Below are positions 27,708 to 35,860 of a DNA stretch of 64,000 bases, piece by piece (position 1 is the first letter of the stretch; the number at the start of each line of letters is the position of its first letter). Both the position numbers and the translations under genes were made by a program. The stretch is from Epibacterium ulvae (lineage in GTDB: Bacteria; Pseudomonadota; Alphaproteobacteria; Rhodobacterales; Rhodobacteraceae), in NCBI RefSeq assembly GCF_018678075.1, contig NZ_JAHHIR010000035.1, positions 62,001 through 126,000 on the forward strand, written 5' to 3'. The notes under the pieces were generated by a model. That model ran no database searches. It was not told the origin of the DNA and saw only the letters and a program-made list of their open reading frames with translations.

Positions 27708-28841
27708 TTAGCCTTCAAATGCTGTGCCGACGCTGGACAGGGATCCAACCGGGGTCACAAGAAGCGAGATCGTCTTGGTCCATTGCGAATAAGGCGCCTC
27801 GGTCACATAAAGCGTATCTTGGTCGCGGATCACAAAATCGCGCGCCATGAACAGACCGTTCGGCTCTTCGAGGTTCAGAACATAGACCAGACGCTGCGCG
27901 CCCACCAAATCGTCACGCCCCAGCACCTGGTTCGCAATCTCGGCCGGTTCGTTGCGCAAGACAAAGACGCCGGTCGGATCGGACGAGGTTGAGATCAAGC
28001 CGCCCACTTGGGCAATCGCCTCAAGCGCCGACATATCGCGGCTTTCAAAGGGCACGCGCGCTTGCGCCGCGGTGGTGCCAAGCGCGGTAAAGGTGCGGGT
28101 GTCCGCCTCCACCAGGATCTTGTCACCGCCGCGCAGAGCAATGTCCAATTGCGGATGTTCATAGAGATCCTGCAACCAGATGGTGCCGCTCTCATTGCCA
28201 CGGATCAGTGAGATCTGGGCGATATCGGGTTCAATGGACACACCGCCGGCCTGGGACAACATGGTCGCCAACGTGCGGGTGGGGCGTTCAATCGGGTAAA
28301 CACCCTGACCGTTTACAGCCCCTGTCAAAGAGACCGACGCGCCATCACCGGCGAGGCGACGCACCTGAACCTGCGGGTCCGGCGTCTGGCCTTCCAGCTC
28401 TGTGGTGATGGATTTGCGCAGCTGTTCGGGGGTGTTGCCCGAGGCCCGCACACGCCCGGCATAGGGCACAAAGATAAAGCCGGCACTGTCGACCTGGACT
28501 TCTTCCAATGCGGTGAATTTCGTGGCTTCGGCGGCCAGCAAACCGTCGTCCACGTTTTCCCAGATCGTCAGACCCAGAACATCGCCTGGACGGATCACAT
28601 CCGACGTCAGACGTGCGGCATTGGTGAATTTCGACGAAAACCCAAGCGCGGGCACAACGGCCGTCGCACGGGTCACCCGGTCATTGACCGAAATGACAAA
28701 GGCATCGCCTTCACGTTGCACGGAACCGGCAAAGATTTGGCGTTTGCTGGGCCCAACCTTTGGCAGGCCACAAGAGGCCACAATACCAAGGGCGGCACAA
28801 AGGGCGACGCTCTTCGCCCATCCAATGGATACGGATTTCAC
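27708..28841 (-). CDS. Polysaccharide export lipoprotein (KpsD/Wza family)
   Basis: Outer-membrane polysaccharide export protein, 377 residues. It starts with a lipoprotein signal (SVALCAALGIVASCG, lipidated Cys about residue 24). The poly_export domain begins about 80 (VIRPGDVLGLTIWENVD). SLBB repeats follow (VSLTGAVNGQGVYPIERPTR and ARVPFESRDMSALEAIAQVG). No C-terminal helix as long as in Wza is obvious. The GTG start at 28841 is chosen because CAGGAGA lies 8 bases upstream; an ATG at 28904 precedes that ribosome site. It ends 4 bp before kpsC. Confidence 0.88.
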   Translation of the reverse strand: MKSVSIGWAKSVALCAALGIVASCGLPKVGPSKRQIFAGSVQREGDAFVISVNDRVTRATAVVPALGFSSKFTNAARLTSDVIRPGDVLGLTIWENVDDGLLAAEATKFTALEEVQVDSAGFIFVPYAGRVRASGNTPEQLRKSITTELEGQTPDPQVQVRRLAGDGASVSLTGAVNGQGVYPIERPTRTLATMLSQAGGVSIEPDIAQISLIRGNESGTIWLQDLYEHPQLDIALRGGDKILVEADTRTFTALGTTAAQARVPFESRDMSALEAIAQVGGLISTSSDPTGVFVLRNEPAEIANQVLGRDDLVGAQRLVYVLNLEEPNGLFMARDFVIRDQDTLYVTEAPYSQWTKTISLLVTPVGSLSSVGTAFEG

Positions 28842-28930
28842 TGCTCGGTCTCCTGACCAAAAATTGTAACTGCCTGCTTTTTTCTTGCAGGCTAGCCCAG
28901 CCAAAGAGAAAAATCCAGTCCCACAGGGTT

Positions 28931-30226
28931 TTAAGCGTCGTTGACCAGTCGCAACTGTTGCCGCGGTGCCGCTGTGCCCTGTTTCAGCGCATCATAGGGA
29001 TCGTCGGGTGCCAGAATCAGGTCCACAACCTGCCGCAACAATTGACGCCGACCCGAACGGGAATAAAACCCGCCGGCAACCTGCGAGGTTTCCAGCAGAA
29101 AGCGGCGAAAATCGCGGTAGGCGCGCGCATCGGGGCGCGCAGGGGTTGCAAAAAAGTCCGCCAGGGGCTGTTGGGAGACAAATTCCGGCTTGTCATAGAC
29201 CGCCTTGCCAAACACACGCAGCGGAATGCCGCGCCACAGGACCTGCTGACCGGCGGTGGAATTGACGGTCACGGCCGTGCGGGCCTCGTTCAAAAGCTGC
29301 GCCAACTTGCCGCCCCGCAAGTAATGCACCCTGTGCGCCACTCCGTGTTTGCGGGCGAGGTCGCGCAGGATCTTGCGCAACGGCACCCGGCCATTTTCCA
29401 GCGGATGCGCCTTGATCACCAGATGATGATGACCCGGCGCGCCTTTGGCGAATTCCGAAACCACCAGGTCCAGAAAATCCGACATCGAGGCAAAGGGAGA
29501 GTGCATCTGGAACGAGCTGTCATGTTCCAGCTGCAACAGCGCCAGGTGATAGGGAAAGCCGCCATTGCGCACGCGCCAAGTGGCCACCCGACGCTCCAGC
29601 GCTTGCAACGGCATCAGGACAAGGCGTTGCAGATACAACAGAAATTCCTTGCCCACGGTTAGTTCGCGATGGGGGCGGAAGTTCCGGTACTTCTTGTTCC
29701 AGAACATCACAAACCAATGATAGAGCGCGCCGTAGAACACATGTTGGCGCATGTCACCCCAATGGGACGGCGGCAGCGGAGCCTCCATATCAGAGCGCGC
29801 CAGCGCCTCTTGCATTTCAGGCACCGACAGCGCCATCAAGGGCGAATGCCCGTTGGAGCCACCACGTTCATAGCTGACCCAATAGGGACGCAGATAACCT
29901 TCCTCAAACACATGGACCTGTAGCCCGCGCGCTTTGGCGACCTCAACCGCTTGGGCGTGGATGGGGCGGGTGTCGCCATAGAGAACGATATCGGTGATCC
30001 CATGCTGCTCCAGCAGTCGGGCAAAGGTATCTGGCCAGGTCTCAACCGGATCGGTGAACGGGATGTAACTGGTGCGATCAGGCCAGAACGCACGGTCGCC
30101 CGCGTTAAATCCCACCCGCCAGACTTTACAGCCCGCAGCGCCCAGCATCCGCCCCAGCCGCGCAAAAAACGGCCCATGCGGTCCTTGCAGGAACAGGAAA
30201 TGACGTGACGGATTGGACTGGATCAT
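28931..30226 (-). CDS. kpsS: Capsular polysaccharide synthesis/export protein KpsS
   Basis: Single-domain beta-Kdo transferase (431 residues) that adds the first Kdo to phosphatidylglycerol in group 2 capsule synthesis. The family opening HFLFLQGPHGPFFARLG, then VFEEGYLRPYWVSYERGG, the KxHP motif LVIKAHPLENGRVP, and NSTAGQQVLWRGIPLRVFG are all present. First gene of the kpsS - export lipoprotein - kpsC unit. The inner-membrane ABC transporter (kpsMT) and kpsE/F/U are not in this window. Confidence 0.93.
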   Translation of the reverse strand: MIQSNPSRHFLFLQGPHGPFFARLGRMLGAAGCKVWRVGFNAGDRAFWPDRTSYIPFTDPVETWPDTFARLLEQHGITDIVLYGDTRPIHAQAVEVAKARGLQVHVFEEGYLRPYWVSYERGGSNGHSPLMALSVPEMQEALARSDMEAPLPPSHWGDMRQHVFYGALYHWFVMFWNKKYRNFRPHRELTVGKEFLLYLQRLVLMPLQALERRVATWRVRNGGFPYHLALLQLEHDSSFQMHSPFASMSDFLDLVVSEFAKGAPGHHHLVIKAHPLENGRVPLRKILRDLARKHGVAHRVHYLRGGKLAQLLNEARTAVTVNSTAGQQVLWRGIPLRVFGKAVYDKPEFVSQQPLADFFATPARPDARAYRDFRRFLLETSQVAGGFYSRSGRRQLLRQVVDLILAPDDPYDALKQGTAAPRQQLRLVNDA

Positions 30227-30398
30227 AATGGCGGCAATCGTACTCTGGTCGGTCTGCTGTTTTGGTTAATGTATTTAAATAAAAAACCTCTGGGGCGAAA
30301 CTGTGTCTTTCCCAAGTTGAAGGGAGGACAAGTGGAAGGATAAGCAGGTACAGGATGCCACACTTGTCTTCAGTGCGAAAAATGCCAGAACTGTCGAT

Positions 30399-30791
30399 AT
30401 GGATTATCCTCCTTGGCTTCCCAAACCTGATCTTTCCAAACGTGGCTTAGTGCTCGCGCTCGCGCGTTGCATTCACGATGCGCATTATCGCAAAGAGCCG
30501 CATAGAACCAAGGGACATGTCTGGGTCTTTGATAATTTGAACACAGGTGACCTAGAGGGTGCTGCGCGTATTCTTCAAAAGGCGGGTTTCACTGAATTCA
30601 ACGATAAGATCGGCCGATACAGTGTCTTCACATGCACCCCTGTGGATTTTGAAAATGTCGCGGATGCAATGGAAGCTGGTTGCGGTTCCCTTGAAGACTC
30701 GGAACGTGCAGTTGTTCGGTTGGCGACCGGGAACCTCAGGTCGAGTCCAGAGATTGAAGGGTTATCCGAAATGATCTTGGGCAACACCTGA
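30399..30791 (+). CDS. Hypothetical protein
   Basis: A 130-residue soluble protein, not recognised. The core VWVFDNLNTGDLEGAARILQKAGF has the look of a ferredoxin-like alpha/beta fold (a strand, then a helix that packs back), which RraB-type proteins also have, but I cannot claim that family. No ribosome site is clear before the ATG at 30399. It is alone between the divergent kpsS and ribE, and its codon use is less GC-rich than its neighbours. Confidence 0.6.
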   Translation: MDYPPWLPKPDLSKRGLVLALARCIHDAHYRKEPHRTKGHVWVFDNLNTGDLEGAARILQKAGFTEFNDKIGRYSVFTCTPVDFENVADAMEAGCGSLEDSERAVVRLATGNLRSSPEIEGLSEMILGNT

Positions 30792-30937
30792 TCCAATGTG
30801 AACATCCTGTTTTTCGCGCGCCTTGGACCCGACTTGTGCGCCGCAGGTGACGCTAGCCCTTGCCGGTTTGGGTTGCAGGCATTACCTCTCAAATCAACAC
30901 ACAGGCTGCCGCGCGGGCGGTAACAGGAGAATTTGCG

Positions 30938-31528
30938 ATGTTCACAGGCATTATCACCGATGTTGGGGAAATTACCGAGCTGGAACAGACCGGTGACCTG
31001 CGGGCGCGGATCAAGACGTCATATGACACTGCGGGCATCGACATGGGAGCCTCGATCGCGTCAAACGGGGTCTGTCTGACTGTGGTCGTACTTGGGGACG
31101 ATTGGTACGACGTGCAGATCTCAGCCGAAAGCGTGGCCAAAACCAATATTGGTGATTGGGTGGTGGGCAGCCGCCTGAACCTGGAACGCGCGTTGAAGGT
31201 CGGCGATGAGCTGGGCGGTCATATCGTGTCGGGCCATGTGGACGGCGTGGCCGAGATCATCGCCATGAAAGACGAAGGCGACAGCACTCGGGTTACCTTG
31301 CGTGCCCCCGAAGAGCTGGCGAAGTTTATCGCGCCCAAAGGCTCGGTCGCGCTGAACGGCACATCGCTCACAGTGAATGAGGTCGAGGGCTGTGATTTCG
31401 GCATCAACTTCATCCCCCACACCAAAGAGGTCACCATCTGGGGCCGCGCCAAAGTGGGCGATCGCATCAATTTGGAAATCGACACGCTGGCCCGTTACGT
31501 GGCGCGTCTGGGCGCGTTCACATCATGA
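30938..31528 (+). CDS. ribE: Riboflavin synthase, alpha subunit
   Basis: Dismutates two 6,7-dimethyl-8-ribityllumazine molecules to riboflavin and the pyrimidinedione. The 196-residue protein has the MFTGII opening and two lumazine-binding repeats (about 1-95 and 96-192), each with a short SVALNGTSLTV-like segment (GASIASNGVCLTV and KGSVALNGTSLTV). ACAGGAGA precedes the ATG at 30938. The stop overlaps the next start by four bases (ATGA). Confidence 0.96.
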   Translation: MFTGIITDVGEITELEQTGDLRARIKTSYDTAGIDMGASIASNGVCLTVVVLGDDWYDVQISAESVAKTNIGDWVVGSRLNLERALKVGDELGGHIVSGHVDGVAEIIAMKDEGDSTRVTLRAPEELAKFIAPKGSVALNGTSLTVNEVEGCDFGINFIPHTKEVTIWGRAKVGDRINLEIDTLARYVARLGAFTS

Positions 31529-32103
31529 GCGGCGCGGGGATTGGTCATAACCAAGGCCCCTCGATGGAGCCGGGTCACCGCTGGCGCACTCACCAATGGC
31601 GCTCGGCCCAGCGACAGCTGATGCGCAAGACGATCCCCTTGATGATTGTCAAAATGCGGATGAAACGCGCGGCCGAGCTGGGAATGGACTACAAAACCTA
31701 TGCCAGCATCCGTCAGACCTCGGGGCAGGATATTCTGGCGCTGATGTTTTCCTCTAATGCGCTGCGGATTATCGGGCAGGGGGCCAAGATGCCGAACGCT
31801 CAGACCCGCGCTTTGGAGACGGTGCGTGCGGCGCAAAAGCTGACACTGGTCCATGCGCCCAATACGCCGGAGGGGGTGATCGCTGCCAATCCGGTGCTGG
31901 ATGCGGCGGATGTGGCGCCCAAGTTCAACGAGAACTGGAGCGCCATGCGCGACCGGGTCTCAGGCCTGATCCAGGCGCAGAAACTGCCGGGCAATACGGT
32001 TCTGGTGATCGGCGACGCACCAATGGAAAGCGAATGGAGCACCGCCGCCCGCGCAGGGGGATATCTGACGGCGGCAGAGTATTTCCACAGAGGCGCAGGC
32101 TAA
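31525..32103 (+). CDS. Conserved hypothetical protein in the rib cluster
   Basis: A 192-residue soluble protein, basic at the N-terminus (SAQRQLMRKTIPLMIVKMRM) with a C-terminal alpha/beta part that includes TVLVIGDAPMESEWSTAARAG. The ATGA overlap with ribE makes joint translation likely. I recall similar proteins next to rib genes in Rhodobacterales but know no function; the SDAxxEWS-like segment has no assigned role. Two hairpins separate it from ribBX. Confidence 0.65.
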   Translation: MSGAGIGHNQGPSMEPGHRWRTHQWRSAQRQLMRKTIPLMIVKMRMKRAAELGMDYKTYASIRQTSGQDILALMFSSNALRIIGQGAKMPNAQTRALETVRAAQKLTLVHAPNTPEGVIAANPVLDAADVAPKFNENWSAMRDRVSGLIQAQKLPGNTVLVIGDAPMESEWSTAARAGGYLTAAEYFHRGAG

Positions 32104-32382
32104 AGCAAACGGGCGTGCTCCCGCGCCTTGTTCAGGCATCAAAGATGCCCGAACACAAGCCTTGGGCGTGGCAGGTCGCTTGCGCGACCTGTGCGCCGCC
32201 GTTTCATGTGCTTAAATTTCCATAAAACCCATTGAACCAAACCTGTGCGGCCCATCAGCTCTGCATGTCTTGGGCTGGTAATGACACAGGCACTGGTCTA
32301 TCCCTGTGCGCAGCAGCCCCCCGCGCCTTGTGGCTTGATTCCGTTGGGCGCTTGGGGGAGACCCAAACACAGAGACTGCGCC
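32104..32382 (+). promoter_or_regulatory. Leader with two hairpins before ribBX
   Basis: Two strong inverted repeats lie here: 32130-32154 (11-bp arms around AAA, one mismatch) and 32172-32191 (CAGGTCGC/GCGACCTG around TTGC, perfect). Neither is followed by a T run, so they are not plain terminators. The sequence lacks the conserved boxes of the FMN riboswitch. They may attenuate or stabilise ribBX-ribH-nusB mRNA. Confidence 0.4.
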
Positions 32383-33504
32383 ATGAGTTATGCAACGCCC
32401 GGCCCGATTGAGGCCAAGTTGAAAGACGCCATCAGCCCCATTGAGGATATTATCGAGGATGCCCGTCAGGGTAAGATGTATATCCTGGTCGACCACGAAG
32501 ATCGCGAAAACGAAGGTGATTTGATCATTGCCGGCGAATTTGCCGATGCGGATGCCGTCAATTTCATGGCCACCCATGGGCGCGGGCTGATTTGCCTGCC
32601 GATGATCGCATCGCGCATCGACGCCCTGGACTTGCCGATGATGGCAGTCAATAACTCCTCCCGCCACGAAACCGCATTCACCGTCTCCATCGAAGCGCGC
32701 GAAGGGGTCTCTACCGGGATTTCGGCCGGGGACCGTGCGCTGACCATTGCCACGGCCATCAACGAGCAAAACACCATGGCAGCCCTGGCCACACCGGGCC
32801 ATGTGTTTCCGTTGCGGGCAAAACAGGGCGGGGTTCTGGTGCGGGCCGGCCATACCGAGGCCTCGGTCGATATCTCGCGCCTGGCCGGGCTGAACCCTTC
32901 GGCGGTGATCTGTGAGATCATGAAAGAAGACGGCTCCATGGCGCGTTTGCCGGATCTGGTGGAGTTCGCCGCTGTGCATAATATGAAGATCGGCACCATC
33001 TCCGATCTGATCGCCTATCGGTCGCGCAATGACAATCTGGTGGTGGAAACCAGCCAATGCACCGTCACCTCGGAATTTGGTGGTGATTGGCAGATGCGCC
33101 TGTTCACCGACCAGATCCACGGCATCGAACATGTGGTCTTGATCAAAGGTGACATCACCACGCCGGAACCGGTTCTGGTGCGCACCCACGCTCAACACGA
33201 AGCCTCGGACCTTTTGGGATTGGGGCCCAAACCTGCGGGTGAGTTGCAAACCGCGATGCGCAAAATCGCCGAGGAAGGCCGCGGCATCGTCTGTCTGTTT
33301 CGCGCGCCGCACAGTGCGCTTTACGCCGCCGAAGACGAGGGGCCGCGCACCATCAAGGAAACCGGCATGGGCGCGCAGATCCTGTCGAGCCTTGGCGTGA
33401 AGGAGCTGATTTTGCTCACTGACTCGCCGCAAACCACCTATCTTGGTCTGGACGCCTTTGACCTGGCCATCGTGGGCACCCGCCCGATTATGAAAGACGC
33501 GTGA
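32383..33504 (+). CDS. ribB: 3,4-dihydroxy-2-butanone-4-phosphate synthase with degenerate GTP cyclohydrolase II domain
   Basis: The N-terminal half (about 18-215) is a complete 3,4-dihydroxy-2-butanone-4-phosphate synthase with DHEDRENEGDLIIA (37-50), TPGHVFPLRA (138-147) and HTEASVDISRL (157-167). The C-terminal half (about 220-373) is homologous to GTP cyclohydrolase II but its active-site signature has decayed: where the enzyme has VRxHSECLTGD...RCDCG, this protein reads VRTHAQHEASDLLGL, without any of the zinc-ligand cysteines. It is therefore a RibB fused to a non-catalytic RibA-like domain (RibBX type). GTP cyclohydrolase II must come from elsewhere. Start at 32383; a weak ribosome site. 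Confidence 0.93.
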   Translation: MSYATPGPIEAKLKDAISPIEDIIEDARQGKMYILVDHEDRENEGDLIIAGEFADADAVNFMATHGRGLICLPMIASRIDALDLPMMAVNNSSRHETAFTVSIEAREGVSTGISAGDRALTIATAINEQNTMAALATPGHVFPLRAKQGGVLVRAGHTEASVDISRLAGLNPSAVICEIMKEDGSMARLPDLVEFAAVHNMKIGTISDLIAYRSRNDNLVVETSQCTVTSEFGGDWQMRLFTDQIHGIEHVVLIKGDITTPEPVLVRTHAQHEASDLLGLGPKPAGELQTAMRKIAEEGRGIVCLFRAPHSALYAAEDEGPRTIKETGMGAQILSSLGVKELILLTDSPQTTYLGLDAFDLAIVGTRPIMKDA

Positions 33505-33517
33505 GAGGAGAGCTGAC

Positions 33518-34069
33518 ATGGCTGGACATGAACAACATTACATTATGCCGCGCGCAGACTTCGACAAGCCGGTGAAAATCGCCATTGTTGTGTCGCCTTA
33601 TTACAAGGACATTGCCGACAATCTGGTCGCTGGCGCCATGGCCGAGATCGAGGCCGCAGGCGGCACGTTTGAGGTGATCGAGATGCCCGGCGCGCTGGAA
33701 ATCCCCACCGCCATCGCCATCACTGATGCGCGTTCGAATTTTGACGGATACGTGGCGCTTGGCTGTGTGATACGGGGCGAGACCACCCATTATGACACCG
33801 TCTGCAACGACAGCTCCCGCGCGATCCAACTGCTGGGTCTGCAGGGCCTGTGCATCGGCAATGGCATCCTGACCGTGGAAAACCGCCCCCAGGCCGAAGT
33901 GCGCGCAGATCCAAGCGAACAGAATAAAGGCGGCGGTGCGGCGGCTGCGGCCTTGCATCTTGTGGCGCTCACGCGTAAGTGGGGCGCCCAGACCAAGGGC
34001 GTCGGTTTCAAAGCGCCCTCCGAAGCCATCAAACTGGCTGGCGCAGACAATGGACCCACAACCGCATGA
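33518..34069 (+). CDS. ribH: 6,7-dimethyl-8-ribityllumazine synthase
   Basis: Lumazine synthase (183 residues), penultimate step of riboflavin synthesis. Visible are IAIVVSPYYKDIADNLVAGA, VIEMPGALEIPTAIA, the catalytic-His region ALGCVIRGETTHYDTVCND and NGILTVENRPQAEVRA. GAGAGGAG precedes the ATG. The last codons overlap nusB (ATGA). The insertion EVRADPSEQNKGGGAA is the usual form of this order. Confidence 0.97.
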   Translation: MAGHEQHYIMPRADFDKPVKIAIVVSPYYKDIADNLVAGAMAEIEAAGGTFEVIEMPGALEIPTAIAITDARSNFDGYVALGCVIRGETTHYDTVCNDSSRAIQLLGLQGLCIGNGILTVENRPQAEVRADPSEQNKGGGAAAAALHLVALTRKWGAQTKGVGFKAPSEAIKLAGADNGPTTA

Positions 34070-34569
34070 CCGATACGAACTCCACAGGCGATTCCGCCAA
34101 AAAGCCGTCCAAGGCCACTGACAAACACCAGATGCGTTCGGCAGCACGGCTTTATGCGGTGCAGGCGCTGTTCCAAATGGAACACAGCAACCTGTCCTTT
34201 GATCGGGTGATTGTGGAGTTCGAAGACCACCGCTTTGGCGCCGAATATGACGGTGACGAAATGGTGGAAGGGGACCCCAAACTGTTCCGCGCGCTGATCA
34301 AAGATGCGGTCAACAACCAGGCCAAAGTCGACCAGATGACCGACCGCGCCCTGGTGGCCAAATGGCCGATCGACCGGATCGACCCTACCTTACGCGCCCT
34401 ATTCCGCGCCGCCGGTGCCGAGCTGGTCGAAAGCAAAACACCGCCCAAAGTGATCATTGTGGAATTCGTCGACATCGCCCGCGCTTTCTTCCCCGAAGGC
34501 AAGGAAGCCAAATTCGTCAACGCAGTTCTCGACCACATGGCGCGCGAGGCCCGTCCCGAAGCGTTCTGA
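34066..34569 (+). CDS. nusB: Transcription antitermination factor NusB
   Basis: Helical antitermination protein (167 residues) that binds boxA RNA of rRNA operons with NusE. The family core starts RSAARLYAVQALFQME; VAKWPIDRIDPTLRALFRAA and PPKVIIVEFVDIARAFF follow. The start at 34066 overlaps the ribH stop, the common ribH-nusB coupling. A strong terminator follows. Confidence 0.96.
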   Translation: MTDTNSTGDSAKKPSKATDKHQMRSAARLYAVQALFQMEHSNLSFDRVIVEFEDHRFGAEYDGDEMVEGDPKLFRALIKDAVNNQAKVDQMTDRALVAKWPIDRIDPTLRALFRAAGAELVESKTPPKVIIVEFVDIARAFFPEGKEAKFVNAVLDHMAREARPEAF

Positions 34570-34610
34570 GACTGCTCTGCGATGTAATTCACGCTACATA
34601 AGTGAAAGTG

Positions 34611-34637
34611 ACGCACCCGTTTGGGTGCGTTTTTTTG
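34611..34637 (+). terminator. Rho-independent terminator of the rib-nusB unit
   Basis: Perfect 8-bp stem ACGCACCC/GGGTGCGT with a GTTT loop followed by a T run, 40 bases after the nusB stop. Confidence 0.93.
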
Positions 34638-34709
34638 TAAAACTTCTGCTCTGCCTCTGGACCTCAGATCTGCGCATGTTACGCTTTTAAGACGTAAACG
34701 GAGGAACCC

Positions 34710-34847
34710 ATGGTCGAGCAGCTGAAACGCGACTTTCGCATTGCAATTCTTCATATCCTTGAGGGGTTTGGCCTAGTTCAGCGCGCGCGGGTCGTCGCCC
34801 GCCGCCCAGAACGTCCGGTTGATCGCCAGATTCGAACCCGCCGCTAA
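34710..34847 (+). CDS. Probable small basic protein (45 residues)
   Basis: A short frame that I think is real: the ATG at 34710 is preceded by GGAGGA at ideal distance, one of the strongest ribosome sites in the window. The unit is bounded by the nusB terminator upstream and a strong hairpin terminator at 34986 downstream. The product starts MVEQLKRDFRIAILHILEGF and ends with an Arg-rich tail (RPERPVDRQIRTRR). It has one amphipathic helix and is not membrane-spanning. Function unknown. It could also be a leader peptide or the residue of a longer gene. Confidence 0.5.
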   Translation: MVEQLKRDFRIAILHILEGFGLVQRARVVARRPERPVDRQIRTRR

Positions 34848-34985
34848 CTGCACTGCCTGCTATTCTTTTGGGCAGGCATGACGCTCCAGTCGGCAGATAC
34901 CCGCTTGATTGTTTCCTGATCGGTATAACTGCGCCGGAAAATTTGGAAGCCGTATTTGGGATCATACTCGGATAGATACGTAGCC

Positions 34986-35019
34986 CACGCCGCATATCCT
35001 GCGGCGTGTTTTGCGTTTT
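34986..35019 (+). terminator. Rho-independent terminator after the 45-residue frame
   Basis: Perfect 9-bp stem CACGCCGCA/TGCGGCGTG with a 5-base loop, followed by TTTTGCGTTTT in the plus direction. Supports a separate plus-strand transcript over 34.7-35.0 kb. On the minus strand no T run follows, so it does not serve the phosphatase gene. Confidence 0.8.
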
Positions 35020-35032
35020 GCAAGTCGTCGCG

Positions 35033-35860
35033 TTAACGCCGCGCGACGCGCAGCCAGATCGCGGTGGCATCATCGCTGACCTTAAAACGCGGGAAGCGGG
35101 CGCAGGCCTCATCTGCGCGCTCGATCTCGCGGATCTCCTGGGCCAAGGCGGCCAGCCCGTTGTCTTGCACCGCTTGCCACAGGGTCTCGGCCGTATAGGC
35201 GCCATAGTCGCTGACCAGGGAGGAGAATCCATCGCTCATGATCAGCACCTCATCGCCAATCGCAATCGGGTGTTGGCTGTATTGGGTGATGCGCGCCGCC
35301 GCCACAGGATTGGGGTTGAGGGCTGCGTGATCTGTCCCCATGCGGCGGGCGCGGCGGTCCTCAAGGACGGCACCTGACAGCTCAGGCGCTGCACCTGTGC
35401 CAATGCCCAAGGCCTGCGCGTCCGCCACTTCGGTAGACGTATCCGGCGCGCCAGTGCCCCAAACCGCGCCGTGCTGACCGCGCAACAGGATCGGACAATC
35501 CGCCGCCCAAGCACATTCGATCTGCCCGCCCACCAGTTGCACCGCGGCAAAGGCCGCCTTGGGCAGCTCCCAGGCCGCAACAGGCGCACGCGTGCGGTCG
35601 TGATCAAAACGGGCGGCGACATGGTCAAACATCTCGGTGCAGCTGCGCCGCAGATCCGCGCCGGTCGCCTGCGCAAAGCCGTGGCTTGCCGCCGTGGCCA
35701 GCCAAGCAGCACCACCTTGGTTGCCCAAAAGTCCGGGCTCGCCCAGATCGGTGGCACCATCCACAACCCAGGCCCGATCTGGCGACGATCCCACGCGATC
35801 ATCATTGGGCACGCCGATTTTACCATTCAGGCTGATTGATTGGAGCGTTTCAAAATACAT
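35033..35860 (-). CDS. PP2C-like protein phosphatase family protein
   Basis: A 275-residue protein resembling bacterial PP2C/SpoIIE-like phosphatases. It shows the metal-binding pattern WVVDGATDLGEPGLLG (Asp-Gly-Ala-Thr), a later DEVLIMSDGFSSLVSDYG (Asp-Gly) and SDDATAIWLRV (the DDAT motif). This set is typical of the manganese/magnesium-dependent family. ATG at 35860 follows GAGG. Substrate unknown. After its stop the same frame stays open for about 60 codons, discussed in the findings. Confidence 0.82.
   Translation of the reverse strand: MYFETLQSISLNGKIGVPNDDRVGSSPDRAWVVDGATDLGEPGLLGNQGGAAWLATAASHGFAQATGADLRRSCTEMFDHVAARFDHDRTRAPVAAWELPKAAFAAVQLVGGQIECAWAADCPILLRGQHGAVWGTGAPDTSTEVADAQALGIGTGAAPELSGAVLEDRRARRMGTDHAALNPNPVAAARITQYSQHPIAIGDEVLIMSDGFSSLVSDYGAYTAETLWQAVQDNGLAALAQEIREIERADEACARFPRFKVSDDATAIWLRVARR

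Noticed and set aside
30792-30937. FMN riboswitch before ribE
   Set aside because: No conserved boxes of the FMN element in this gap.
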